From Siphonodentalium dalli (lineage: Eukaryota; Mollusca; Scaphopoda; Gadilida; Siphonodentaliidae): a stretch of DNA of 64,000 nucleotides. The position numbers and the translations under genes are program-made. Shown in pieces: positions 10,160 through 21,452 of this stretch (its first letter is position 1; each line of letters opens with the position of its first letter). The stretch spans positions 127,757,030-127,821,029 of the forward strand of contig CP136067.1 in NCBI GenBank assembly GCA_032622095.1. Reading direction: 5' to 3'. The notes beneath the pieces are model-generated. The model was not told where the DNA came from and made no database searches. It saw nothing but the letters and a program-made list of their open reading frames with translations.

Positions 10160-12998
10160 CACAGTGTATAAACCGTACAAACATTAAATCGGAAGTTGTT
10201 TTCGAAAAGACGAAAAATGCTTTTTTTAGAACGTAAATGTGACAGAAATATCACAACAACACCACAAAATCAAGGTTTCAGACGGACACACGGTTGCACC
10301 ACATCTATAAACGTAATTATATATTGTACATGCACATTTGCCGATGATAAGCGGGCTCCATTTGAGCGAAAGACTCTGTTTAATAGATAAAAACGGCCTT
10401 TGATCACTTCAGAAAATAATTTTCTCGCAAAAATTCCCTCTTCAAATGTCATTTGAACACATATCCAGCATCTGTCGGAAATCCCACTATGTTGCAACGG
10501 AAAGACCGTTATGTTTGTAACATATATGGACATGCCCTTGGCTCGAGTGTATTCAAAATTTGAACGTAGAAAGTATTTATTTGGACACCCCGCTCTCAGT
10601 CTATGTACGCCTAGTTGTTTAAGTTGATGATCACTAGTTGCCAAAAATATGTACGCCAAGTTGTGATGATGGGATTTGTGTGCAAAGACGAACCCATGAA
10701 TTAGGTTTCCATATTATAGATACTCGGCCTACCGATGGTCATTATTAACCTTCAATCACAAGAGGAAGGCACTGTTCCGCTCCACATCCGTTTTCCGATT
10801 CTGGGATAGGGACCCACCCCATCCAAACTGCTTCAAATGACTATTTTACTCAGTTTTCCTGATCTATCTTTTGCTATCAATGTTCATTATCATGATTATG
10901 GAAGCATTCCTACTTGTATATACCAACAGCACTGTAAAGTTTCAAAAAGAATTCTCCAATAAATGTGGGCTGTAGGGTATGCTGATGGATTGACATTTTA
11001 AATCCAAGATGGCTGCAGGTTGTTTGTTTAAAAAAAAATTTGGGGAACAATGGAGGCTCCCATTTAGAGGTCACGTATGGAGTTCGGTGACGATTTGATG
11101 AGAAATGTGACCTGTAAAGTGTGCTAAAGGATTTGGTCATACAAACAGTAAAATCCAAGATGGCCAAAATGGCAGCCATTTATTTTACAAAATTTGGAAA
11201 AAATCGAAGGCACCCATCGAGAGGTCACAACGAAGATCCATATAAATGTTGGTGATGATCGGATGAGGGATAAGCTCTGCATGGTGTGTTAAAGGATTTA
11301 GTGATGCAAAGAGTAAAATGCAAGATGGCTGCCAGTGGCCATATTTTTCATAAAATATCATTCAAATTTTACAGCTCCCATCTATAGGTGATCCTCGACC
11401 CATATACCGAATATCGTTGAAATCGGTCAAAGTTTGTTTTATCACATTTGTTTTATTTTATTACATATTTTTAATGGTCTATTTTTATTTGAAGAGTTAA
11501 ATGTACTCAATCCGAAATGTCTATTTCCTTGGCATCGACAGTAAAAGATATTTGATCCGAGTCGAGGAACCGACCCATCAAAGCTCAGAGTGATCAGATC
11601 TCGATGTTTGAATTCTATTATTTTAATTTTTCTGTGGCCCAGTAAATAGTCGACGAGAAGACTTCTCTGAACAAATTGCGGATGAAGATGGATAACTCTA
11701 AAATCAAGTGACTCTTTTGTGTCAGATATTTGACAATAACATGTTTTGGGCAATTGTATACTATAGTTGACTGGGATTAACAATATTTTTGAGCAATTAC
11801 TCGATTATTATAACTGAAGCGGCATTTAAAATAAAATGGTTGTTGTTGAAATCTAATGATATGGGGACCATCGAATCGGATTGAGTACCTTTACGTGAAG
11901 AGTTTACATTTATTTGAAGAATCTATTATTGCGTTATGTATTCATTTACATCAGGTTGATTAAATGATTTTTAATAGAACTATTTAAATATGAGCCTTTC
12001 CATGCCAATGTGCAATTATAGATCCTTGGTGAAAACATTTAGCTAGCTGACATTTTTATTACCCCTTGGTGTCATTCCTCATTATTAACTGCTGGTGAAC
12101 TCAACCCCCTACCAAGAGTTAAGTGCATACATATTACATAATATAAGCATTCTTAAAACCTTTTGTCCCATTATTTTGAAGAAAAATGACGATAGGAAAA
12201 CAATTACAGGGGCCAGGAAAATGTGTAAGCATGGCTGCAGAGCCAACCACCGCCCCGCCTAGTGTTCGGAAAACAATTTCAGACCCCACCCCTGACGTAT
12301 ACATAATTCCATAACAGAATACAACATATTTCCTCAACCCTCAAATACAGTTGTGCTACATGCGGAGTCGAATAAAAGTAGCTAAGTGTTAACCGGAATA
12401 CCTTGTTTGATTCAGGCAGAGTCTATAAGTTCAATGACGTGACATTTCGAAGACATAGTTATGTTTAAGTGGGTCGAAAGGAACATATCATTACTGTACG
12501 ATTCCTGTACAACATCGCAACTGGTATTGTCGTCGTACACAACTAGGCGTACATAGACTGACGAGTGGGGTGTCCAAATAAATACTCTCTACTTTCAAAT
12601 TGTGAATACACTCGAGCGAAGGGCATGTCCATATATGTTACACACATAACGGCCTTTCCGTTGTAATATAGTTGGATTTCCGACAGATGCTGAATATGTG
12701 TTAAAATGACATTTGAAGAGTGAATTTTTGCGAGAAAATGATTTTCTGAAGTGATCAAAGGCCGTTTTTATCTTTTAAACAGAGTCTTTCGCTCAAATGG
12801 AGCCCGCTTACGATCGGTAAATTTGTATGTACAATATATAATTACGTTTATAGATGTGGTGCTACCGTGTGTCCGTCTGAAACCTGGATTTTGTGGTGTT
12901 GTTGTGATATTTCTGTCACATTTAAGTTCTAAAAATAGCATTTTTCGTCTTTTCGAAAACAACTTCCGATTTAATGTTTGTCCGGTTTATACACTGTG
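10160..12998. mobile_element. Non-autonomous long-TIR element, 2.84 kb, CACAGTG ends
   Basis: The arms 10160-10618 and 12541-12998 are inverted copies of about 460 bp at high identity. Both ends read CACAGTGTATAAACC. The 5-bp flanks are AATAT (left) and CATAT (right), four of five identical. CAC-type termini with a 5-bp duplication fit the Transib superfamily, and CACAGTG is also the RAG recombination heptamer. No transposase is recognisable in the 1.9-kb centre, which holds three diverged AAGATGGC repeat units. The open frames in the arms are mirror images and are not treated as genes. Confidence 0.7.
10930..11430 (+). repeat. Diverged tandem repeat with AAGATGGC cores, three units
   Basis: AAGATGGC occurs at about 11006, 11157 and 11322. 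Each is preceded by 'aaatccaag' or 'aaatgcaag' and followed by sequence resembling 'atc.gatga'. It is a distant relative of the minisatellite at 25564-27815. Confidence 0.65.
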
Positions 12999-13059
12999 CA
13001 TATCAGTAAAATAAACCTGACGGTCCGTGTTAAGGAAGCATATTAAGAGGAAAACTGTC

Positions 13060-13440
13060 CTTTGCTTGGCCCCTATTTGAAAAAATCTGAACCCTTCATA
13101 CCAAATATGAACCCATTCAACCGGATGGTACACGAGAAGTCGTTTTAAAGAATCAAAGGTAAAAATGCAAAAATGTTTTTTTTTTTAGAGTTATGTCCCT
13201 GGCTCTGCCCCTATTTGACCCAGTGATCCCATTTGAACAAATCTGAACCCCAGTCACCCAAGGTCTCTCTGCATCATATATAAGCTAAATCGGCCCAATA
13301 ATTTTTTAGAAGAAGGCATTGTAAAAATTAATATGAGTTATGGCCCTGGGTTCTCAACTAATTGACCGGGCGACCTCATTTGAACAAATCTGAACACCAG
13401 TCACCCAAGGACGCTCCATACAACGGTTTCAGATGAGAAG
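13060..13440 (+). repeat. Degenerate tandem repeat, right part
   Basis: Units share 'cccctatttga', 'tttgaacaaatctgaac' and 'agtcacccaagg'. This is the same family as 9920-10159. Confidence 0.65.
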
Positions 13441-13544
13441 ATGTTCAAATAATAGTATAGTATACTGATATAGCATATGAGTATGCTTACACAAAGCACG
13501 TAAATAGTGAGCGATAAGCAAAAACAGTGAACACTGACGATTTT

Positions 13545-13944
13545 TTAAAAGAACAGTTCACGGTGACCCATTCAACACCGAAATCTTGAGAGGTGAGGAT
13601 TAGCGAGCGCTATACCGGTATGGTTTAAACAACTTTATGGCAAGGTCAATTAATGGGGTATCACTATTACGATTATGGATGTCAGAGCGTCCCCAAAACA
13701 GGACCGGTGGCACACCCTTGACATATCTGCACATAATTACACTGCGTGTGGGATATTTCGTCTCACATAAGAACCCCCGTGCGTAAATATCGAAATGTAT
13801 CCCATATACGGGCAGGATATTGTCCATATCCGTAATCGTAGTTTTGCGAAAGCTCTCCAAAACTTTCTTTTTGTTTATGGCGGTTTTAACGGATGTGACT
13901 ATTTTAACAGAAATACCGACCGTCAAGGGTCACCGTATCTTTAA
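13545..13944 (-). mobile_element. TTAA-flanked MITE (family of 16973-17334)
   Basis: TTAA at 13545-13548 and 13941-13944 flanks a 392-bp element. The right end, read inverted, is AGATACGGTGACCC. The left end contains CACGGTGACCC after a short insertion. The interior 13850-13940 matches, in inverse orientation, the left parts of the copies at 16650 and 16977 ('accgccataaaca'). Confidence 0.6.
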
Positions 13945-14214
13945 AATCGGTCCATACGGCAATAAATCTGATTTCACCGATTGCCTGTTTATCGAATGGC
14001 ACACATACAACAAGTCACAGAGGCTGTCGCATCAAGGACGGGTTGATTAAAATGTGCGACAACAGCTCTCCAGGAAGCTAACGTTAAACTTAAAATCGCC
14101 GTGTTGCAAAGAGGCACCCAAAAGAAACCCGGACCGTGGCTGCATGCAAGTAGCTCGGATTGTGTCTACAAGAAGCCCAGAACACAAACCCGGTTAACTG
14201 CAAGGAAACGTGCA

Positions 14215-14474
14215 CCCCTCCCACTACGCTGGTCTGACCACTACCATCACGTATGTATACGCAATTATATCTAACATTTATTATTTAAGACTTTTGGGGG
14301 TTACAATTCAATCAGATTTAATCTAACCAATTTCCGAATGAATATGGACAGTTCGGTTTCTCACAATAACGCAGAATGAATTGCAACCGAGCAAAGTTTT
14401 AAATACAAAAAACCGCGAGATTTCCTTAAATTCGGTGTACGTGGTGGCAGTGGTCAGACCAGCGTAGCGAGGGG
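14215..14474. mobile_element. 260-bp MITE with about 30-bp TIRs
   Basis: The left end has CTACGCTGGTCTGACCACT and the right end its reverse complement. The TIR continues inward as RCCAYCACGT and outward as CCCCTC. No clear target duplication is seen. Confidence 0.8.
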
Positions 14475-15633
14475 ACTGAACTTTGCAACCCCGCGTAAAA
14501 TGTTAATATAAAGAAAGTATCTTGTGACCAATCTTTCCGGAACTAATTCTTGTGTGTTCCCATGTGTCTTGTATATAGGCATGATCCGGGTGCCGTTCGT
14601 CCAGTGTCGAATAGCCGCACGCGCGCCCATAGATGGGGAATATACCCTAAGCAGAGAGCACCCTGGTGTAATTCAGGTTGAATATATGTCACTGAAACAC
14701 GTATTCGGGTCAGTCGAGCGCTGTTAACTTTAGTTTTCGATTCACCAGCATGTCGCGGAAGATAATTTTGAATGGAGCACGGTGTCATTGACAACGCGTG
14801 TAAAATTTGTCACTGCGTTGCCAGGAGTCGCGTAATCGAGTCAATGTAATGTTTTGTTGGATTGAATTACAATGGAGATAAACGTACGCTGTTTCGTTTG
14901 ATATTCGTGGATTCGAGCATGAAAATAGATATTAAACTCGCCGGTTCACAAACCCTTTTCACTCGAATCCACCACACCCCAGAGTATCCAACTCAACAGA
15001 GTACTTTTATCCCCCAATTGTTTGTGCTTGTGGGAGCGTCTTTAAAAAGTCACCGTTTTGTGAAACCTGTTTACTGTCTGGTTGTCGCATGTGAAAGCTC
15101 GTGTTTTATGTATCGCTCCCATAAAACTATGCTTCATCGAAGGTCTGTCTCCTGAGTTAGGTCAAGATAAATCGAGTCTATCGCGTGCACTACTGATGTG
15201 GTCGTGTGTGAGGTCCGCACCGATCCTCAGAAAAATTATAAGGAAGCTAGCACAGGAGCTATAGTGGACTGAAACCAAAAACATACGGATTGGATCAGTT
15301 AATTAATTGGGGTTTAATGTCACTTTCAACCGCTATTGTCATATCGTGACGTAAGGGGGTACCTACATTCAGACTATACGACGTTCATTTATTACTCCTC
15401 ACACTTTTAGTAGACTTATAATTCTGACAGTGACTACATGCATATATAGACTAACTGTGGTCCAGTTATTTACACCATGCTGGACCATGTCCCAATAATT
15501 AGACTATACAGGTGTGTCATCATGTTCACACGGGGAGTAGTTCGTGCTGACACACGCCCAGTCAATCAGGAGAATTGGGCGAAGGATAACAAAAATGGTT
15601 ATAAATTCGAAGGGTGAAAATTTTTATCATAAC
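14475..15633. other. Unassigned intergenic DNA
   Basis: Several short open frames exist, the longest 97 codons at 14862-15155, but none shows a recognisable domain. I see no strong repeat. Confidence 0.4.
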
Positions 15634-16133
15634 CACGGTGGGGAATCACGTGGTTTCGAGTTGATGAGTATCACGCATTCAAAATGGCCGAGGCGATCGA
15701 AAACGCGGTCAGAAACGAGGAAAAAGGTAATCAACAAGGATAATGATATGTATACGTGGTATTTTGGCAGCTATGAACATATGCTATACTATTATCCAAA
15801 CAAGCTGGTACCTCAATTGTGTCCAAACTCAAGTTGTTTGCTCTAACATTTTGACCAAAGTTGTCAGTCGAAGGAGTATCCTAGATGTTCATGGACTTAC
15901 GTATTCCACGAACCTCCAACTGGCAACTTTGGTGAGAATGTTATAGAAAACTACTGATTATTTCAAAACAGGTAAGGTATGAACTTGTTTAAACAATAAA
16001 CTAGCATATGCTCGTAACAGTCAAAATGCTATGTTTTGTGTCAGTTCCTCATATATTATGTTTTTGTGCTCCGCCATTTTGAGTGCGTGGTACTCGCCAA
16101 CCTCGAAACAACGTGATTCCTCACCGTGATAAC
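15629..16133. mobile_element. 495-bp TIR element, CACGGTG ends, 5-bp ATAAC target duplication
   Basis: The element 15634-16128 begins CACGGTGGGGAATCACG and ends with the near reverse complement. The TIRs are about 57 bp and reach an inner AAAATGGC motif. ATAAC flanks both sides exactly (15629-15633 and 16129-16133). A second inverted pair lies inside: 'taacattttgaccaaagttg' (about 15844) and its near complement (about 15918-15941). It is non-coding. CAC ends plus a 5-bp duplication suggest a Transib-type MITE. Confidence 0.82.
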
Positions 16134-16649
16134 TATAGATCTGACCAACCAGACGAAACTACGAAGACTCTTGTACGTCTTATGAACATACTAGTTTAAT
16201 GCCTATATGCCATATTCTACAAACAAAATATGTCTACCTTGGCACACGACTAGAATTCGGCAAAGATCCACACAACAGGCCCACAGAAGAAGAAATCGAA
16301 ATACAATGTTTGAGAAACATTTTAATATTCTTAAAGCAGCAAATAGTCTTTCTTGGAATATATCCATAAATAGTTAATCATGATATCAGATCACGAGCAC
16401 AGTTACAACGACCCCATTAACCAAACACGCATCCACGAGCACAGTTACAATACCCCATATACCAATACATGCATCCGTGACTGGCGGGGGCGTCTATTGC
16501 ATCGATGCATGAAAGACTTTTGAGCGGACTTCACTTCCGCGTCGCTATCCACTTGAGTCAGCTGGCTAGTCCGTTTTCTCTTCCGTTCCGTCTGTTATCA
16601 GCACAAGAGTTCCGAGTGATTCTGAATAAAAGAGCAACAGATTATTTTT
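16134..16649. other. Unassigned intergenic DNA
   Basis: Only a short near-duplicate ('acgagcacagttacaa', about 16394 and 16434) is visible. No gene is recognised. Confidence 0.4.
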
Positions 16650-16735
16650 TTAAGATACGGGCGACCTTTGGGGTGGGCATAGCTGTTAAAAAGTCACATC
16701 CGCTGAAACCGCCATAAACAGAAAGAATAGTATAT
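16650..16735 (+). mobile_element. Fragment of the 16973-17334 MITE family (left end)
   Basis: It starts TTAAGATACGGGCGACC and runs through 'accgccataaacagaaag' and 'aatagta', parallel to 16973-17060. No right end is found. Confidence 0.65.
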
Positions 16736-16972
16736 AATAGACATATGTCGTTCTAAAACGAATCATAAATATCCCGTATGTTGCATGGTATTGTCACGTT
16801 TGTGTGCTTTTTTATGCAAACAAACATAACGAGAGGCCGATCACGCTTGGCAGATGTTTAACCCATACCTTGGCGATAGTGATTAGCTATAACTGATAAT
16901 TGGTCAAAGATATGATCACAGTAATCCATATATCAGTACCTAACTTACAATCGAAATCTCAAATAATTTGTC

Positions 16973-17334
16973 TTAAAGATACGGGCGGCGTTGGCGGTGG
17001 GTATGCTGTTGAAATATTCACCTCCGTCAAAAACTGCCATAAACAGAAAGAATAGTAAATGTAGACAGGCATTGTTCTTATACCAATCATAAATATGGCA
17101 TAAACAGTACGTTTCCTGGCTTTTGTTTAGATCCGGATATGGTAAACAGAAGCACAACTTCTGTAACACGAGCAGGCTCTTGTTAACGTACACCATCGTA
17201 CGTCTTTACGACTATTTACGAGCTGATTATGTTTGGCATATGAACAAAATTATATATATTTTAATATTCCTTCTGTTGATGGCGATTTGAACAAATATAA
17301 ATATATCTGCAACGAACGCCGCCCGTGACTTTAA
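16973..17334 (+). mobile_element. TTAA-flanked MITE, 354 bp (Kolobok/T2-like)
   Basis: TTAA at 16973-16976 and 17331-17334 flanks an element beginning AGATACGGGCGGCGTT and ending AACGCCGCCCGTGACT. The inverted core ACGGGCGGCGTT is perfect. There is no coding content. Confidence 0.75.
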
Positions 17335-18724
17335 GAGGTTAAGGTATTTGGGGTAGGGGGAGTCGTTTTAAATCTCATAACTCTGTCCCTATTCACACAA
17401 GGACCTCTTACTGTGAGATCCAATGGTTTAGCCATTAATCAATTTGACAGATAGGATAAACAATTATCCAGCCAACAGGTTGTTTATTTTTACATTCATA
17501 CAACCATCCCCTAGAGCTCTGTACCATATGTCATCACTCAATTAATAACAAATTTCACTTGGAATGACATCTATTAAAGGTACTCTCATATACTCTGGAT
17601 ATTGGATGTTCACATGGTAATTTATTGATATCATTATATTACATCCAACAATTGCAATAAAATCTTCATATTTTCAAAACAGGACATCACACCTAAGTAA
17701 TGGTGTAAAACTAAAACAAATTACAGTGGCAATGACAATTTATTTTTAAATTAAATAAAAAGAATTATTATTATAAAAGTTTTTTAATTTTGTTTTTAAT
17801 TTTAGCGAGGAGTTCAATCTAAAAACGAGAGGTCGATCACGATCGGCAGATGTCAACCCATCCCTTGGCGATAGTAAATTACTATGATCTGAATCATAAA
17901 TGAGAGTCTTGGTGTTGAATTATAGTATACTGGTATGTACTATTATTGACAAAAGTACATAACACAAATTATTGGAATTTATAGGTCACTCGCATTTATA
18001 TAAGAGAATGCACTGGTACAGATCTGTAATGCTGCACCACCACAGCCTTGGGTTAAATGTGAAAGGTGACCTGGACATGGAATACTTGGGTTAAGAAAGT
18101 CAAATTTAAGTTAACAATGATAATGTATCAAATTCTACCAACAATATAGATCAAGATAGCCACCTCACTGCTGACCCATTAATATCAATTATATAGCAGA
18201 GCTGTCAACAAATGACAGGAATGTTTTATGTTGAAAGCTGGCATCTCTATTAAACCAATAACATTTATAATGACATCAGACCATCTGTATAGTGATATCT
18301 TCAGCTGTGCAAGGCAGCAGATGTTCAAGTCTACTGTTAATATCATGTGATGGTGTATTGTTGAATCTTTATTTTAAATTAGATACCATAGCTTTCTTTA
18401 TCAGATTATCTGCACATTGGCATAAGAGGCATCAGAAAATAATATAGCCTTATCAATAGCCAAGTAGTCCAAAGGCATGGGATGGAATTGGTGAATTGGA
18501 TTTAATGTCGCTCCAAACAAATTTACCAGTACATAACACTAGATTTTGGACCGATTAAAAAAAAATTGTTGTGGCGACTCGGGGTACCCTTGGCAGAGTT
18601 ATAAAGGTGTTAGTTTTAAAAAAAAATTTAACTTAAAAAATATATTTGTTCTTAATTATTTAAAAAATATATATTTAATTATATATTTTTTTTTTTTGTT
18701 TTTTTTTTGTTTTTGTTAAATTGA
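17335..18724. other. AT-rich intergenic DNA with small repeats
   Basis: About 70 bp at 17829-17900 duplicates 16830-16900 ('cgatcac', 'ggcagatgt', 'ccttggcgatagt'). T- and A-rich runs occur at 17740-17810 and 18600-18720. A block at about 18015-18065 resembles 23360-23510 ('gagaatgcactgg', 'gggttaaatg'). No gene is seen. Confidence 0.45.
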
Positions 18725-19275
18725 GCAAGGAATTCAATCTAAAATGTTTTTTTTTAAGAGTGAATAATTTTTCGAAAAAGGGCCATAACTTAGTTCACAA
18801 TAGTCGGATCAAACCCATATTCGAACTCGATCTGTCTTTTGTTCTGAGAAATTCATATAAAAAATTTGGTTCCGATCAGATAGAAAATATTTGAGTTATC
18901 GCACCATGCGTAAAGTGTCTCCAAACAGACGGACGGACGGACTAACGACGAGTGGTCAATCCGGACAACAACACTATGTTTACCATACTATGGTATGGGC
19001 AAACATAAAAATATATATATATTTTTTTTTTTTAGAATTTTTGTTGTTGAAAAATGGTCACACAACTCCTTTAAATAAATCGGATCAAACCCATCGTCGA
19101 ACTCTATCTGTATTTTGGGCTGAGAAACCCATATACAAAATTTGGTTCCGATCAGATAGAAAATGTTTGAGTTATCGCATTATGCATAAAGTGTCTACGG
19201 ACAGACGATCGACGGATGGTTGGTCCGGACGTCAGCATTATGTGTACCATACATGGTATGGGTACACATAAAAAC
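18725..19275 (+). repeat. Two tandem copies of an invertebrate dispersed repeat
   Basis: Copies at about 18725-19012 and 19030-19275 share 'cggatcaaaccc', 'aatttggttccgatcagat', 'gagttatcgca' and 'acagacg'. Each closes with a short hairpin around 'accata...tatggtatggg'. A third copy lies at 24980-25290. No coding content. Confidence 0.75.
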
Positions 19276-19610
19276 ATAACGCTGGGCCGGTGTTCTCCCA
19301 ACATAATATACAACATACATAATATACAGTCCACGCATAACATTAAACATGATGATATATGACAATGCAAAATATTTTATAACATAAATAGGTGATTGGA
19401 AGGAGATCGGTCCGCCGATATGATCACAACACATGCGCCTGTTTGATAATTTTTAACAGAGAAATTGGAAAAATGTCTACTTATGGGGGAGATTCGTCCC
19501 CAACTATTACAGTGAGGAACTAAAGGGAGTAGTCCTCGTCCGACAATTTGGTCGGAACTTGGTCATGATGGTGGGGGCTCGGGGGGCCCTCAGTATAATG
19601 ATACGAGTAA
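19276..19610. other. Probable 3' flank of the LINE remnant
   Basis: This lies downstream, on the minus strand, of the retrotransposon polymerase remnant. It has no domain of its own. GC-rich blocks such as 'ggggggccctcag' are present. I cannot place the 3' end of the element. Confidence 0.35.
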
Positions 19611-20320
19611 TTAGGAACATGTCTCGTTTAACGTACGGTTCAATAAGAGAAGGAACTTACATATGTTGCGCAAAACTACAGGTCGTGGGATGTTCATCAG
19701 TTGAGACATTTTTATTGTCGTAGGATTAGTATAACAGTAACTGGCTATATATTTCCGTCTGTCCTGTTCTAATTTATCGCATACTAATAATACATGAAAT
19801 TCGTCACCAACTGCATTGTTGCATGGTGTACAAAGTCTATTATTCAAAGCTATATCACGCCAATCCCCAACTTCTATTGGTAATCGATGATTGCGTGTTC
19901 GGAATTTTGATAAAACTTCAACTTCTTTTATGGTTAAGCACGTTAAAGTAAGATTCACATTCGAATGTTGTCTTCACTGTACTGTAAAAAGCATAATTGG
20001 ATGATCTAAAAGATCCATACCATTCCTGGAGATATGCATCACGCAATTTCAATTTAGTAGAAGATCTGAACCACTCAATATTTGGGATAAAGTGTGATAC
20101 AAATAAAAAGCTCATTCCAATATCATCTAATGTTTTTAACCCGAGAAACCCAGCCCATTCGATCACGTCTCTGATTACCAGTTCGTTGCTTACAACTGTA
20201 CAATGACCAATAAATCAGAAAACATATTTTCGTTTGTTTGCCAGTTATAAGTTTTGCCCAAAAATTCAAAATTCTTTGCTTTATTTTTCTTTCAATGGGG
20301 ACCAAACCGAGTTCTACGTA
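19611..20320 (-). pseudogene. Non-LTR retrotransposon polymerase C-terminus, frameshifted remnant
   Basis: Three overlapping minus-strand frames together read like the C-terminal region after the reverse transcriptase domain of a LINE. The first (about 20320-20123) has a 'VELGLVPIERKIKQRILNFW' stretch, where RT tails usually show a xELGRxPL..IK.RI..FW pattern. The second (20166-19918) has 'LRDAYLQEWYGSFRSS' followed by a K..FE.E segment. The third (19958-19611) has 'LSKFRTRNHRLPIEVGDWRD', then a CxxC-x8-H-x4-C motif (CTPC...GDEFHVLLVC). The order and spacing fit one protein tail, so at least two frameshifts separate the pieces. The catalytic RT core and the endonuclease are absent upstream. 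Family-level recognition is from memory, and the clade is not resolved. It is non-functional as it stands. Confidence 0.82.
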
Positions 20321-21060
20321 TGTATATGCTACGACACCGACCCACAGATGGGCGAACGCCCGTCTTTATTCAAACATATACAGGATAGAAAAACAGGATA
20401 CAAAAACTGAATAAATGAATATTTGTCAGATTAAACTCCTTGCTCAATTAAAAACATTTTTGAAGAAAAAAAAACTAAAGCCGTTAGAACATTCGTCGGG
20501 GTACCACCAAAATTGGTTGAAATCGGCCCAGGGGTCTCGAACAGACAGATGAAAAGACATACAGACATATGCTCTTTTTATATATATAAACAATGTGACG
20601 GTGTGATACACGAACTGGTGCTAGCTTTCAGTTGTATTCCGGTCAGGTTCCGGCGATCATGAGGATTCGATAAATAACTGTTATATACAGACGCCATAGG
20701 TAGACATAGTCAAGTCATAGAATTTAGGAAAATCGGACCCTAAGTTTTATTTACCATGGAATAATAAAGAGCGTTTCTTGTTGTCTATTCTGTGTATGTT
20801 AAATAAAGAGCGTTTCTCCTACTTTTATGTGAACAATTGGAAGCAGCTGGAGAATTGCTATGAGCTTGACAGGTTTTCAGAGTATAATAAGCATGCATAT
20901 TGACATTTCGTGTGTTTATCGACCTATTTTGTCCCTGCGTTTAACGTACGTAGAACCCATGTAGTCTCTGTCTGTACACATCTTTCTGCTAATAATACAC
21001 GCTTTGCCATATAATACATATTCAACATCCTCAATATGCCACCCCTAGTAACCATCCCCT
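20321..21060. other. Intergenic DNA with short dispersed-repeat pieces
   Basis: The stretch near 20470-20585 ('ttggttgaaatcggccca', 'gacagatgaaaagacat') resembles an invertebrate dispersed repeat. At 20762-20880 two 'ataaagagcgtttc'-type units precede a 'cagctgga' block related to 7535-7690. No gene is seen. Confidence 0.45.
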
Positions 21061-21256
21061 CTTCTCAAAATTTTCTTAAATCTAACTATTGCCCTTTCAT
21101 TTCATTGGTTATCCTGAATTCCCAAATCTCACCCCACTCCGATTTCTTATCTTATCTCTTCCCAAAACTTTCTTAAATTTAACTACTGCGTTTTCATTTC
21201 ATTGGTTATCCTTAATTCCCAAAATCTCACCTACTCGATGTCTTATCTCATCTCTT
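21061..21256. repeat. Tandem duplication, unit about 98 bp, two copies
   Basis: Both units contain 'tttcatttcattggttatcc' and 'tttcttaaat.taacta', with moderate divergence. The open frames across it are products of the duplication. Confidence 0.85.
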
Positions 21257-21452
21257 GCTATCTGTTGTTGAGTGCGATCTACTAAATTCATCACAAATTC
21301 ATCTAAAGTTACAAATAAGCAAAAATTCCCGCCCGATTCGCCCCGATTGCCGAACGGCCTTATGTCATCCGGGACATTTGAGCGATCTGGAAGAGACTTA
21401 CAAAAAAAGCCACAACAGGCTTGTTGTCTCATCCCATTCCAATCACAGATAC

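Noticed and set aside
10270-10659. 129-codon minus-strand frame in the TIR of the CACAGTG element
   Set aside because: The same reading recurs in the opposite arm because the arms are inverted copies. There is no transposase motif.
10160-12998. A true RAG recombination signal with 12- or 23-bp spacer and nonamer
   Set aside because: Only the heptamer matches. No convincing ACAAAAACC-like nonamer lies at the required distances.
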